Source: Drouetiella sp036703255 (lineage in GTDB: Bacteria; Cyanobacteriota; Cyanobacteriia; Elainellales; Elainellaceae). Taken from it: DNA of 64,000 nt. This document shows, in pieces, positions 8,251 through 16,767 of this stretch; position 1 is the stretch's first letter; every line of letters begins with the position of its first letter. The notes beneath the pieces were generated by a model. It was not told the DNA's origin. It ran no database searches and saw only the letters and a program-made list of their open reading frames with translations. The translations under genes and the position numbers were made by a program. The DNA lies in the NCBI GenBank assembly GCA_036703255.1, contig DATNPL010000153.1, positions 53,331-117,330 of the forward strand, given 5' to 3'.

Positions 8251-8892
8251 GTGTCTGTTGGTATTCTTGGCACAAAACTTGGGATGACTCAAGTGTTTGA
8301 CGAAACGGGGATTTCTATTCCCGTCACCGTTGTGCAGGCAGGTCCCTGCACCGTTACACAGATTAAGACTCCGGAAACGGATGGCTATTCTGCAATTCAG
8401 GTCGGCTACGGCGAAGTCAAAGAGAAGGCGTTAACCAAGCCTGAGCTGGGTCACTTCCAAAAGTCAGGTGCTGCACCATTGCGGCATTTGCACGAGTACC
8501 GACTAGAAGGGACGGATGGTTACGAGCTAGGTCAGCAAATCAAGGCAGATACCTTTGAAGCGGGTCAAATCATAGATGTAATTGGTACCAGCATTGGTAA
8601 AGGTTTTGCGGGCTACCAAAAGCGGCATAACTTCAAGCGCGGCCCTATGGCTCACGGCTCGAAAAATCACCGTGCTCCTGGATCGACAGGTGCAGGGACG
8701 ACTCCTGGACGGGTTTATCCGGGTAAGCGGATGGCGGGACGTCTAGGCAATAGCCGTGTGACGATTCGGAAGCTGACGGTGGTAAGAGTTGATGTCGAGC
8801 GCAATCTTCTGCTGATCAAAGGTGCTGTACCAGGTAAGCCGGGCGCACTGATTAATATTGTTCCTGCCAAGATAGTGGGTCAAGCGCAGTAA
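8251..8892 (+). CDS. rplC: 50S ribosomal protein L3
   Basis: 213 residues. The GTG at 8251 is the start: AAGGGAG lies 7 nt upstream and the protein then begins VSVGILGTKLGMTQVF, the family standard. An upstream in-frame extension from 8179 is not supported. L3 is an early assembly protein near the peptidyl-transferase centre. The Gln-methylation region near GFAGYQKRHNFKRGPMAHGS is intact. First gene of the superoperon; rpsJ, which precedes rplC in many bacteria, is absent here. Confidence 0.98.
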   Translation: MSVGILGTKLGMTQVFDETGISIPVTVVQAGPCTVTQIKTPETDGYSAIQVGYGEVKEKALTKPELGHFQKSGAAPLRHLHEYRLEGTDGYELGQQIKADTFEAGQIIDVIGTSIGKGFAGYQKRHNFKRGPMAHGSKNHRAPGSTGAGTTPGRVYPGKRMAGRLGNSRVTIRKLTVVRVDVERNLLLIKGAVPGKPGALINIVPAKIVGQAQ

Positions 8893-8969
8893 CGAAACTA
8901 ACGCGATCGTAAATCTCAAGCTGTAGCATTGGGTTCCGAATAGTGCCCGCTGGTGGAAAAGGAAAAGAT

Positions 8970-9605
8970 ATGGTGGATTGTGTAATTAAGGATTGGCAAG
9001 GGGAAGAGGCAGGACAAGCTTCTCTCGACCTCAGAGTTGCCAAAGAGGGAACTGCGGCTCATGTCGTTCATCGGGCGCTCGTTCGTCAAATGAACAACGC
9101 ACGTCAAGGTACGGCCTGCACCAAAACGCGCTCTGAAGTGCGTGGCGGTGGACGTAAGCCTTGGCGGCAGAAGGGAACAGGTCGCGCTCGCGCAGGTTCT
9201 AATCGCTCTCCGCTTTGGCGGGGGGGTGGCGTTATCTTTGGGCCAAAACCCAGAGACTACTCCGTCAAGATGAATCGTAAAGAGCGGCGGCTGGCGCTAA
9301 GAACTGCTCTGCAAAGCCGTGTGGAAGACATGGTTATTGTTCAGGATTTTGCCGAAAACCTGCCTCGTCCTAAGACGAAAGAGCTAGTACAGGCTATGAC
9401 TCGATGGGGTATTGAAGTGGAATCTAAGATTCTGCTGATTGTTTCCCAAAGAAATGACAACGTTTATTTGTCTGCGCGCAACGTTGGCAATCTGAGACTT
9501 ATCGCTGCCAACAACCTCAACATCTTTGACATCCTGGCTGCTGATCGGATTGTGGCAACGCAGTCGGCAATCGAAACTATCCAGGAGGTCTACGGCGATG
9601 ACTAG
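8970..9605 (+). CDS. rplD: 50S ribosomal protein L4
   Basis: 211 residues from ATG 8970 (MVDCVIKDWQGEE), preceded by AAAGGA 6 nt upstream; a GTG at 8943 would add nine residues unlike the family. The long internal loop rich in Arg/Gly (GGGRKPWRQKGTGRARAGS) that reaches into the exit tunnel is present. In enterobacteria L4 represses its own operon; no such site can be claimed here. The last 8 nt overlap rplW. Confidence 0.97.
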   Translation: MVDCVIKDWQGEEAGQASLDLRVAKEGTAAHVVHRALVRQMNNARQGTACTKTRSEVRGGGRKPWRQKGTGRARAGSNRSPLWRGGGVIFGPKPRDYSVKMNRKERRLALRTALQSRVEDMVIVQDFAENLPRPKTKELVQAMTRWGIEVESKILLIVSQRNDNVYLSARNVGNLRLIAANNLNIFDILAADRIVATQSAIETIQEVYGDD

Positions 9606-9900
9606 AGTTGATTCGCGATCGCTTCCAGATTTAATCCGTCGTCCGCTAATTACAGAGAAAGCGACTCGGTTGCTGGAAGAGAATAAGTATTCTTTTGAAG
9701 TGGCGACCAAAGCCACTAAACCTCAGATTAAGGCAGCGATCGAAGAGTTGTTTGACGTCAAGGTCGTTAGCGTCAATACCTATAATCCGCCTGCAAAGGA
9801 ACGTCGCGTCGGCCGTTTTGCGGGACATCGCGCCCAATATAAGCGAGCTGTTGTGACCCTTGCATCAGGGGATTCTATTAGCCTGTTCCCCGAAGTTTAG
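9598..9900 (+). CDS. rplW: 50S ribosomal protein L23
   Basis: 100 residues starting MTRVDSRSLPDLIRRPLITEK. The ATG at 9598 has a perfect AGGAGG (9583-9588) inside the rplD coding region, and the two genes overlap by 8 nt, which suggests coupled translation. L23 sits at the tunnel exit and is the docking point for trigger factor and SRP. The longer frame from 9526 lies inside rplD and is rejected. Confidence 0.97.
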   Translation: MTRVDSRSLPDLIRRPLITEKATRLLEENKYSFEVATKATKPQIKAAIEELFDVKVVSVNTYNPPAKERRVGRFAGHRAQYKRAVVTLASGDSISLFPEV

Positions 9901-9921
9901 AGTCTCTTAAGAGGTTGATTC

Positions 9922-10785
9922 ATGGGCATTCGATATTACCGACCCTACACGCCTGGCACCCGCGAACGTGCTGTTTCCGATTTTTCGGAGATCACCCGGA
10001 CAATTCCGGAAAAGTCTCTAACGCAATCGGTTCACCGTCCTAAAGGGCGCAACAACCGAGGCGTAATTACCTGCCGTCATCGGGGTGGTGGGCACAAACG
10101 TCTCTACCGTATCGTTGATTTTCATCGCAACAAGCACAACATTCCTGCCAAGGTTTTTTCGGTTGAGTACGATCCCAACCGCAATGCTCGTATTGCTTTA
10201 CTGCACTACCAAGATGGCGAAAAGCGTTATATTCTTCATCCTGCTAACCTCAAGGTTGGTTCAACGGTAATCTCTGGGCCGAATGCTCCGTTTGAAGTGG
10301 GTAATGCTCTGCCGTTAGGCAACATGCCTTTGGGTACTGCGGTTCACAACGTTGAGCTGGTGCCAGGTAAAGGGGGACAAATTGTTCGAGCCGCTGGAAC
10401 CTCTGCGCAAGTCGTTGCTAAGGAAGGGGACTATGTGACGCTCCGGTTGCCTTCGACTGAAGTGCGCTTGATCCGCCGCGATTGCTACGCCACCATTGGT
10501 CAAGTGGGCAATGGCGATGTACGCAACACTAGCCTAGGTAAGGCTGGACGCAAGCGTTGGAAGGGTCGTCGTCCTGAGGTTCGTGGCAGCGTCATGAACC
10601 CGGTAGATCACCCACATGGTGGTGGCGAAGGTCGGGCACCTATTGGTCGTTCGGGGCCAGTTACGCCTTGGGGCAAACCTGCATTGGGCTACAAGACTCG
10701 TAAGAAGAAGAAGCTAAGCAGCGCGATGATTGTACGCCGCCGCCGTCGGACATCAAAGCGGGGTAGAGGTGGACGTGAGTCCTAA
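9922..10785 (+). CDS. rplB: 50S ribosomal protein L2
   Basis: 287 residues, full length. L2 is a primary 23S rRNA binder next to the peptidyl-transferase centre. The C-terminal signature VMNPVDHPHGGGEGR with the functionally important histidine is intact, and the tail ends in a basic RRRRRTSKRGRGG run. It starts 21 nt after rplW with AAGAGG upstream. Confidence 0.98.
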   Translation: MGIRYYRPYTPGTRERAVSDFSEITRTIPEKSLTQSVHRPKGRNNRGVITCRHRGGGHKRLYRIVDFHRNKHNIPAKVFSVEYDPNRNARIALLHYQDGEKRYILHPANLKVGSTVISGPNAPFEVGNALPLGNMPLGTAVHNVELVPGKGGQIVRAAGTSAQVVAKEGDYVTLRLPSTEVRLIRRDCYATIGQVGNGDVRNTSLGKAGRKRWKGRRPEVRGSVMNPVDHPHGGGEGRAPIGRSGPVTPWGKPALGYKTRKKKKLSSAMIVRRRRRTSKRGRGGRES

Positions 10786-10831
10786 GGCTGCTGGATTTTC
10801 TGAAGCATTCGACTAGAGGTTTACTAAGGCT

Positions 10832-11110
10832 ATGTCTCGTTCTCTTAAAAAAGGCCCCTTTGTTGCAGATCATTTGATGAGCAAAATTGAGGCGCTCAAC
10901 GTCAAGGGCGAAAAGCAGGTAATTAAAACCTGGTCTAGAGCGTCTACTATCTTGCCTCAAATGATCGGTCATACGATCGCGGTTCACAATGGTCGTCAGC
11001 ATGTGCCTGTCTACGTGACAGAGCAAATGGTGGGACACAAGTTGGGTGAATTTGCCCCAACGCGCACCTTCAGGGGTCATGCGAAGGGCGACAAGAAAGC
11101 CCGTAGATAG
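10832..11110 (+). CDS. rpsS: 30S ribosomal protein S19
   Basis: 92 residues, MSRSLKKGPFVADHL at the N-terminus and GHKLGEFAPTRTFRGHA near the C-terminus, both diagnostic. S19 contacts S13 in the 30S head near the A site. It is followed by a 108-nt spacer with a hairpin before rplV, the largest gap in this part of the operon. Confidence 0.98.
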   Translation: MSRSLKKGPFVADHLMSKIEALNVKGEKQVIKTWSRASTILPQMIGHTIAVHNGRQHVPVYVTEQMVGHKLGEFAPTRTFRGHAKGDKKARR

Positions 11111-11159
11111 AGATTCATGTAGGCTCGGTAAAAAGTACGAGTAGTGATAGGTAACGGCA

Positions 11160-11198
11160 ATTAGCATCAGCAATCAAGGCTGATGGCTGATGGCTAAT
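11160..11198 (+). other. Hairpin with alternative pairing in the rpsS-rplV spacer
   Basis: ATTAGC ATCAGC (11160-11171) can pair with GCTGAT G GCTAAT (11186-11198), with one bulged base. A second GCTGAT copy at 11179-11184 offers a competing partner. There is no T-run, so it is more likely an RNA-processing or stability element than a terminator. Confidence 0.4.
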
Positions 11199-11218
11199 CG
11201 CTTTAAGGAGTATAAGGA

Positions 11219-11584
11219 ATGGCTACTGCTACTGGAGAGGTCAAAGCGATCGCAAGGTATATTCGGATGTCGCCTCACAAGGTGCGCCGAGTTTTAGACC
11301 AAATTCGAGGTCGGTCTTATCGCGAAGCTTTGATCATTTTGGAATTTATGCCCTATAGAGCTTGCGAACCCATCCTCAAAGTGTTGAGGTCTGCGGTGGC
11401 TAACGCTGAGCATAATGAAGGCTATGATCCGGCGGGTTTGGTGGTCAGTAAGGCATTTGCCGACCAGGGTTCTGTGCTAAAGCGCTTTCGGCCTCGGGCA
11501 CAAGGTCGAGCCTACCAAATCCGTAAACCGACTTGTCATATTACGATTGCCGTCGCTCCAGGCGAGGGCGAAGCCGAAGAATAA
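11219..11584 (+). CDS. rplV: 50S ribosomal protein L22
   Basis: 121 residues, MATATGEVKAIARYIRMSPHK start, with RVLDQIRGRSYREA and the C-terminal beta-hairpin region (KRFRPRAQGRAYQIRKPTCH) that lines the exit tunnel and governs macrolide sensitivity. AAGGAG lies just upstream (11204-11209). Followed by rpsC after 58 nt. Confidence 0.98.
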   Translation: MATATGEVKAIARYIRMSPHKVRRVLDQIRGRSYREALIILEFMPYRACEPILKVLRSAVANAEHNEGYDPAGLVVSKAFADQGSVLKRFRPRAQGRAYQIRKPTCHITIAVAPGEGEAEE

Positions 11585-11642
11585 CGGTATTCCTAGAAAT
11601 TTCTAATTTATTCTCTAACGCTTTCATCTCAGAGGACGCACC

Positions 11643-12392
11643 GTGGGACAGAAGATTCATCCAGTAGGCTTTCGCCTTGGCATTACGCAGGAGCACCGAT
11701 CGCGCTGGTTTGCAGATTCCAGCCGCTACCCGAAGCTTTTGCAAGAAGATCATACAATCCGCAACTTCATTGAGAAGAACCCTACGAAACTCAAGAGCCT
11801 TGAGAGTCCAGGCATTTCTCAGATTCGGATTGAGCGTAAAGCGGATCAGATTGATCTGGAAGTGCACACGGCTCGGCCTGGGGTTGTGGTTGGCCGTGGT
11901 GGTCAAGGCATTGAAGAGCTGCGGGTCGGTCTGCAAAAGGCTTTGGGCAACAGCGATCGTCAAATCCGCATCAATGTGGTTGAGGTTGCTCGGGTTGATT
12001 CAGATGCAAGCTTGATCGCTGAGTATGTGGGGCAGCAGCTAGAGCGGCGGGTTTCTTTCCGCCGAGTTGTGCGTCAGGCGATACAACGGGCGCAAAGAGC
12101 AGGTGCGGAAGGGATCAAAATTCAGGTGAGCGGCCGCTTGAACGGGGCTGAAATCGCGCGAACTGAATATACCCGTGAAGGCAAGGTTCCGCTCCACACG
12201 CTACGAGCCGATATTGACTTTGCCTATAAAACAGCGCAAACGATTTATGGCATTTTGGGTATCAAAGTTTGGGTCTTCAAGGGCGAAATTATTCCAGGTC
12301 AAGAAGAAATTGCCGCACCTACAGGCGCACAGCCTCGCCGGAAGCAGCAGCGCCGTCGTCAACAGTACGAAGATCGATCGAATGAGGGCTAA
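11643..12392 (+). CDS. rpsC: 30S ribosomal protein S3
   Basis: 249 residues with a GTG start, reading MGQKIHPVGFRLGITQ. The KH domain GXXG region (VVVGRGGQGIEELR, about residues 78-91) and the C-terminal S3 domain (GAEGIKIQVSGRLNGAEIART) are intact, plus a basic tail (RRKQQRRRQQ) common in cyanobacteria. S3 forms part of the mRNA entry helicase. It is followed by a short tandem repeat (TCCTGAC twice, 12427-12440) before rplP. Confidence 0.98.
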   Translation: MGQKIHPVGFRLGITQEHRSRWFADSSRYPKLLQEDHTIRNFIEKNPTKLKSLESPGISQIRIERKADQIDLEVHTARPGVVVGRGGQGIEELRVGLQKALGNSDRQIRINVVEVARVDSDASLIAEYVGQQLERRVSFRRVVRQAIQRAQRAGAEGIKIQVSGRLNGAEIARTEYTREGKVPLHTLRADIDFAYKTAQTIYGILGIKVWVFKGEIIPGQEEIAAPTGAQPRRKQQRRRQQYEDRSNEG

Positions 12393-12398
12393 GGAAAA

Positions 12399-12442
12399 CA
12401 GAACTGAGCTTGTTTCTGTTCTGGATTCCTGACTCCTGACTC
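12399..12442 (+). repeat. Spacer hairpin and heptamer tandem repeat between rpsC and rplP
   Basis: CAGAAC and GTTCTG (about 12399-12423) can form a small hairpin, directly followed by TCCTGAC TCCTGAC TC. Short tandem heptamers of this kind are a known habit of cyanobacterial intergenic DNA. No regulatory role can be inferred from sequence. Confidence 0.4.
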
Positions 12443-12460
12443 TTCAAGAAGGTAAGTACC

Positions 12461-12880
12461 ATGTTAAGTCCTAGAAGAACTAAATTCCGAAAGCAGCATC
12501 GCGGACGAATGCGAGGAATGGCAACCGCAGGCAATGAGCTAAATTTTGGCGACTTTGCGCTACAGGCGCTAGAGCCATCCTGGATTACGGCTCGTCAAAT
12601 TGAAGCAAGTCGTCGAGCCATGACCCGATACATCCGTCGGGGCGGGAAGATCTGGATTCGGATTTTCCCTGACAAACCGATTACGATGCGCCCCGCAGAA
12701 ACCCGGATGGGTTCGGGTAAGGGCAACCCAGAATTTTGGGTTGCAGTGGTCAAGCCCGGTCGGATTATGTTTGAAATTGCGGGCGTGTCTGAAGAGATTG
12801 CTCGGGAAGCGATGCGGCTTGCTTCCTTCAAATTGCCGATTAAGACCAAGTTCATCACTCGCGAATCTGGGGAGTCATAG
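12461..12880 (+). CDS. rplP: 50S ribosomal protein L16
   Basis: 139 residues, MLSPRRTKFRKQHRGRMRG start. The conserved loop with KPITMRPAETRMGSGKG (about residues 70-86) contains the arginine region that is hydroxylated in some bacteria. L16 shapes the A-site tRNA binding surface. Only 3 nt separate it from rpmC. Confidence 0.98.
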   Translation: MLSPRRTKFRKQHRGRMRGMATAGNELNFGDFALQALEPSWITARQIEASRRAMTRYIRRGGKIWIRIFPDKPITMRPAETRMGSGKGNPEFWVAVVKPGRIMFEIAGVSEEIAREAMRLASFKLPIKTKFITRESGES

Positions 12881-12883
12881 ACA

Positions 12884-13099
12884 ATGCCTCTACCTAAAGT
12901 AGATGAGGTTCGAGGCCTCAGCGATCAGGAACTCTCTGATCAAATCGTGTCTGTCAAGAAAGAGCTGTTTCAGCTGCGTTTTCAAAAAGCGACTCGCCAG
13001 CTCGATAAACCGCACCAGTTTAAGCATTTGCGTCATCGCTTGTCTCAACTGATGACCGTTGAGCATGAGCGACAGGTCAAAGCAGCTTCGGATTCATAG
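12884..13099 (+). CDS. rpmC: 50S ribosomal protein L29
   Basis: 71 residues, two predicted long helices, with the L29 signature LRFQKATRQLDKPHQFKHLRH. L29 lies next to L23 at the tunnel exit. Tight spacing to rplP (3 nt) and 32 nt to rpsQ keep it in the operon. Confidence 0.95.
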   Translation: MPLPKVDEVRGLSDQELSDQIVSVKKELFQLRFQKATRQLDKPHQFKHLRHRLSQLMTVEHERQVKAASDS

Positions 13100-13131
13100 A
13101 GTTACAGGAAGCATGAGGGAGTTAAGTTGCA

Positions 13132-13380
13132 ATGGCAGTTAAAGAACGGGTGGGCTTAGTCGTTAGCGACAAGATGGAAAAAACGGTCGTGGTGGCGATC
13201 GAAAACCGTGCCCCCCACACCAAGTACAAAAAAATTATGGTGCGAACCAAGCGCTATAAGGTGCATGACGAAGAAAATCGGTGCAAGGTGGGCGATCGCG
13301 TTCGCATTCAGGAAACTCGGCCCCTCAGTCGCACTAAGCGCTGGGCTGTGATTGAAATCCTCAATGCCCCCAGTGCATAA
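13132..13380 (+). CDS. rpsQ: 30S ribosomal protein S17
   Basis: 82 residues, MAVKERVGLVVSDKMEKTVVVA start and the S17 signature GDRVRIQETRPLSRTKRW at the C-terminus. An OB-fold primary binder of 16S rRNA. Standard place between rpmC and rplN. Confidence 0.98.
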   Translation: MAVKERVGLVVSDKMEKTVVVAIENRAPHTKYKKIMVRTKRYKVHDEENRCKVGDRVRIQETRPLSRTKRWAVIEILNAPSA

Positions 13381-13430
13381 GCTCCCGATGTGTTAAGGAT
13401 TTGAGATTTAGATAACGAGGGAGGCTGACG

Positions 13431-13796
13431 ATGATTCAACAAGAATCCTACCTGAATGTGGCGGACAACAGTGGCGCTCGCAAGCTGATGTGTATTCGCG
13501 TCTTGGGCGGCAACCGCCGTTACGCAGGAGTGGGCGACGTTATTATTGCGGTGGTCAAGGATGCAATTCCCAACATGGCTGTAAAAAAGTCTGATGTGGT
13601 AAGAGCTGTGATCGTTCGCACGAAGAAAGGGCTGCGCCGTGAGAGTGGCATGAGCATTCGATTTGATGACAATGCTGCTGTCATTATCAACGCTGAAGGC
13701 AACCCCAAAGGCACGCGTGTATTTGGCCCTGTTGCCCGCGAGTTGCGGGATAAGAGCTTTACAAAAATTGTTTCACTGGCACCGGAGGTATTGTGA
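13431..13796 (+). CDS. rplN: 50S ribosomal protein L14
   Basis: 121 residues, MIQQESYLNVADNSGARKL start; the signature RVLGGNRRYAGVGDVI and the C-terminal GTRVFGPVARELRD are intact. L14 forms an intersubunit bridge and is the binding site for the silencing factor RsfS. Its stop overlaps the rplX start by 1 base (TGATG). Confidence 0.98.
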   Translation: MIQQESYLNVADNSGARKLMCIRVLGGNRRYAGVGDVIIAVVKDAIPNMAVKKSDVVRAVIVRTKKGLRRESGMSIRFDDNAAVIINAEGNPKGTRVFGPVARELRDKSFTKIVSLAPEVL

Positions 13797-14137
13797 TGGC
13801 TAAACCCACTAAGGTTCGTCACAAGGTACATGTCAAGAAAGGCGATACCGTTCAGGTGATTGCTGGCAGCGAAAAGGGCAAGATTGGCGAGGTTTTGCGG
13901 GTTCTTCCTGAACTTAGCAAGGTTGTGATCAAAGGCGTCAACATCAAAACCAAGCATGTGAAGCCGCAGCAAGAAGGGGAATCGGGTCAGATTACGACGC
14001 TTGAAGCTCCCATTCACAGCTCAAACGTCATGCTGTATTCCAACAAGGAAAAAGTGGCCAGCCGGATTTGCTACACCTTGAATGCAGAAGGGCGCAAAGT
14101 GCGAATGCTGAAGAAGACTGGAGAAGTCATCGACTAG
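13796..14137 (+). CDS. rplX: 50S ribosomal protein L24
   Basis: 113 residues from ATG 13796 with GGAGG at 13784-13788. The KOW motif is visible: VKKGDTVQVIAGSEKGKIGEV (split here as KKGDTVQVIAG and SEKGKIGEV). L24 starts 50S assembly at the 5' end of 23S rRNA. Overlap with rplN suggests coupled translation. Confidence 0.97.
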   Translation: MAKPTKVRHKVHVKKGDTVQVIAGSEKGKIGEVLRVLPELSKVVIKGVNIKTKHVKPQQEGESGQITTLEAPIHSSNVMLYSNKEKVASRICYTLNAEGRKVRMLKKTGEVID

Positions 14138-14203
14138 GTTCGGCTTAAAACTAAAACGTTCTTCCCTGACCAAGCCCAGGGATTTGATTAAGGATAAAAC
14201 GCT

Positions 14204-14752
14204 ATGGCAGACAGTAAAATAAAGTCGCTCTACAAGGATAAGGTTGCTCCAAAGCTGGTTGAGCAATTCAACTACGGCAACATTTATCAGGTGCCTAAAG
14301 TTGTCAAAATCACTGTCAACCGAGGGTTGGGTGAGGCGGCTCAAAATGCTAAGGCTCTGGAAGCTTCTTTAGCTGAGATTGCTCTTATCACAGGTCAAAA
14401 GCCTGTCGTAACTCGAGCCAAGAAAGCGATCGCTGGCTTCAAACTCCGCAAGGGAATGCCAGTTGGCATTATGGTAACGCTACGTTCTGACCGGATGTAC
14501 GCGTTTCTCGATCGCCTGATCAACTTGTCGTTGCCCCGGATTCGCGACTTCCGAGGAGTCAGCCCCAAGAGCTTTGATGGTCGAGGCAATTACACGCTGG
14601 GTATCCGAGAACAGCTTATCTTTCCTGAAGTGGAATACGACAGGATTGATCAGATTCGCGGCATGGACATTTCAATTATTACTACTGCTAATACCGACGA
14701 AGAGGGTCGCGCCTTGCTTAAAGAGTTGGGAATGCCCTTCCGGGATAACTAA
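14204..14752 (+). CDS. rplE: 50S ribosomal protein L5
   Basis: 182 residues. The L5 signature VTVNRGLGEAAQNAKALE and LRKGMPVGIMVTLR are present, as is the C-terminal GMDISIITTANTDEEGRALL. L5 binds 5S rRNA. In many bacteria rpsN follows; here rpsH follows after 24 nt, as is usual in cyanobacteria. Confidence 0.98.
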   Translation: MADSKIKSLYKDKVAPKLVEQFNYGNIYQVPKVVKITVNRGLGEAAQNAKALEASLAEIALITGQKPVVTRAKKAIAGFKLRKGMPVGIMVTLRSDRMYAFLDRLINLSLPRIRDFRGVSPKSFDGRGNYTLGIREQLIFPEVEYDRIDQIRGMDISIITTANTDEEGRALLKELGMPFRDN

Positions 14753-14776
14753 GGCAGTTTCATCTAAGAGGAAACT

Positions 14777-15178
14777 ATGGCGGCTAACGATACTATTTCA
14801 GACATGTTGACGCGCATCCGGAATGCAACCTTGGCGCGGCACCAAACCACAGAAGTGCCATCCACCCGGATGACCCGCAGCATTGCTAAGGTGCTACAGG
14901 AAGAAGGCTTTATTGCTGAGTTTTCCGAGAGAGAGGCAACGCCTGGGCGGATGCTGGTCATTGCCTTGAAGTATAAAGGCAAGGGTCGTCGTCCGATTAT
15001 TACTGCCCTGAAGCGGGTGAGTAAGCCAGGTCTGCGCGTCTATTCAAACCGCAAAGAACTGCCGAGAGTTTTGGGCGGCATTGGTATTGCCATCATTTCT
15101 ACCTCTAGCGGCATCATGACCGATCGCGATGCCCGTAAGCAAGGACTGGGAGGAGAGGTGCTCTGTTATGTTTGGTAG
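14777..15178 (+). CDS. rpsH: 30S ribosomal protein S8
   Basis: 133 residues, MAANDTISDMLTRIRNA start and the C-terminal signature STSSGIMTDRDARKQGLGGE. S8 is a primary binder of the 16S central domain and in enterobacteria represses the spc operon. AAGAGG precedes the ATG. Confidence 0.98.
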   Translation: MAANDTISDMLTRIRNATLARHQTTEVPSTRMTRSIAKVLQEEGFIAEFSEREATPGRMLVIALKYKGKGRRPIITALKRVSKPGLRVYSNRKELPRVLGGIGIAIISTSSGIMTDRDARKQGLGGEVLCYVW

Positions 15179-15239
15179 ACACCAGACAGTTAATAATTAG
15201 CGGCTACGTTCTAGAGAGCTGTGTTCTGGAGAAACTATC

Positions 15240-15779
15240 ATGTCTCGTATTGGTAAGCGCCCAATTTCTATCCCTCAAAAAGTTACGATCGAGATCTCGG
15301 GACAGAATGTTGCAGTTAAAGGTCCTAAGGGTGAACTCGCCCGCACCCTCCCTCCTGAAGTAGAAGTGCTGCAAGAAGGAGAAACTCTTTTAGTGAATCG
15401 CCGCAGTGATTCACGTCCTGCCCGCCAGCGTCATGGCCTGTGTCGTACTCTGGTTGCCAATATGGTAGAGGGCGTCTCTCAAGGTTTTCAAAAGCGTCTG
15501 GAGATTCAAGGTGTGGGCTATCGTGCCCAGGTTCAAGGACGAAATTTAGTTCTTAATGTTGGTTACAGTAATCCCGTTCAGATTGAACCTCCTGAAGGAA
15601 TTCAGTTGGCTGTAGAAGGGACGACGAATGTAATTGTGACTGGGATTAATAAAGAATTAGTGGGTAACCTTGCCGCCAAGATCCGCTCGGTTCGTCCACC
15701 GGAACCTTACAAAGGTAAAGGTATTCGCTATTCGGGTGAAGTGGTCAGACGTAAGGCTGGTAAGGCAGGTAAGAAGTAA
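15240..15779 (+). CDS. rplF: 50S ribosomal protein L6
   Basis: 179 residues, MSRIGKRPISIP start and the C-terminal signature RPPEPYKGKGIRYSGEVV. Two repeated alpha/beta domains bind 23S rRNA near the GTPase centre. Only 2 nt separate its stop from the rplR ATG. Confidence 0.98.
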   Translation: MSRIGKRPISIPQKVTIEISGQNVAVKGPKGELARTLPPEVEVLQEGETLLVNRRSDSRPARQRHGLCRTLVANMVEGVSQGFQKRLEIQGVGYRAQVQGRNLVLNVGYSNPVQIEPPEGIQLAVEGTTNVIVTGINKELVGNLAAKIRSVRPPEPYKGKGIRYSGEVVRRKAGKAGKK

Positions 15780-15781
15780 TT

Positions 15782-16144
15782 ATGAAGTCTACTCGCAAAG
15801 CGGCGACGCATCGTCGTCACGATCGAATTCGGCGCAAGGTGACAGGTACATCCGAGCGTCCTCGCTTGGCTGTTTTTCGCTCCAATCAGCATATTTATGC
15901 CCAGGTAATCGATGACACGCAACATTGCACATTGGCATCAGCTTCAACCCTAGAAGCCGATCTCCGGACTGAGCTGGCTTCTGGTGGAAACTGCGAAGCT
16001 TCTGTTCAAGTGGGCAAGCTGATTGCTGAGCGAGCAATTGCTCAAGGCATTCAGCAAGTTGTGTTCGATCGCGGTGGCAATCTTTATCATGGGCGTGTCA
16101 AGGCGCTAGCTGAAGCTGCCCGAGAAGGTGGACTCACCTTCTAA
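15782..16144 (+). CDS. rplR: 50S ribosomal protein L18
   Basis: 120 residues. RPRLAVFRSNQHIYAQVIDD and the C-terminal FDRGGNLYHGRVKALAEAAREGG are diagnostic. L18 binds 5S rRNA with L5. The spacer to rpsE carries a 13-bp tandem duplication (16147-16170). Confidence 0.98.
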   Translation: MKSTRKAATHRRHDRIRRKVTGTSERPRLAVFRSNQHIYAQVIDDTQHCTLASASTLEADLRTELASGGNCEASVQVGKLIAERAIAQGIQQVVFDRGGNLYHGRVKALAEAAREGGLTF

Positions 16145-16146
16145 GA

Positions 16147-16170
16147 TCTCAATCGCAAGTCTCAATCGCA
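16147..16170 (+). repeat. 13-bp tandem duplication in the rplR-rpsE spacer
   Basis: TCTCAATCGCA occurs at 16147-16157 and again at 16160-16170, a period of 13 bp, just before the ACTCAAGGA ribosome-binding region of rpsE. It is one of several such micro-duplications in this window. Confidence 0.6.
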
Positions 16171-16191
16171 GACTCAAGGAAAAATCAGACA

Positions 16192-16716
16192 ATGGCAAAA
16201 GAACGTCGTAAAAATAGCCGCGCTAAAGAGAAAGAAACCGATTGGCAAGAGCGGGTCGTTCAAATCCGTCGTGTTACCAAGGTGGTTAAAGGCGGTAAAA
16301 AGCTCAGCTTTCGGGCAATTGTCGTAGTTGGCAATGAGCGAGGTCAAGTGGGTGTAGGTGTCGGCAAAGCCAGCGATGTGATTGGCGCAGTGCGTAAAGG
16401 TGTTGCTGACGGCAAAAAGCACTTGGTTGAGGTTCCCCTGACGAAAGCCAACTCTATTCCCCATCCTGTTAATGGAATTGGCGGAGGCGCAAAGGTAATG
16501 ATGCGCCCGGCTGCACCTGGAACAGGTGTAATTGCCGGAGGTGCGGTTCGCACGGTTTTAGAACTAGCAGGTGTTCGTAATATTCTGGCGAAACAGCTTG
16601 CCTCTAGCAACCCGCTGAACAACGCTCGTGCTGCTGCGAATGCATTGTCTTCTCTACGCACCTTTTCTGAAGTGGCTGAAGAGCGAGGCATTCCCCTCGA
16701 AAATCTGTACGGCTGA
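16192..16716 (+). CDS. rpsE: 30S ribosomal protein S5
   Basis: 174 residues. The dsRNA-binding-like N-terminal signature FRAIVVVGNERGQVGVGVGK and the C-terminal SSNPLNNARAAANAL mark S5, a decoding-fidelity protein. rpmD (L30), which usually follows in many bacteria, is missing; rplO follows directly, as in other cyanobacteria. Confidence 0.98.
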   Translation: MAKERRKNSRAKEKETDWQERVVQIRRVTKVVKGGKKLSFRAIVVVGNERGQVGVGVGKASDVIGAVRKGVADGKKHLVEVPLTKANSIPHPVNGIGGGAKVMMRPAAPGTGVIAGGAVRTVLELAGVRNILAKQLASSNPLNNARAAANALSSLRTFSEVAEERGIPLENLYG

Positions 16717-16767
16717 GCTGTACACCCAAAACTTACACACCTGATTTAAATCGTTGGTGAACCAGTT

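Noticed and set aside
8073..8273. 66-codon minus-strand frame in the rplC leader
   Set aside because: Overlaps the rplC start and leader hairpins; no family likeness.
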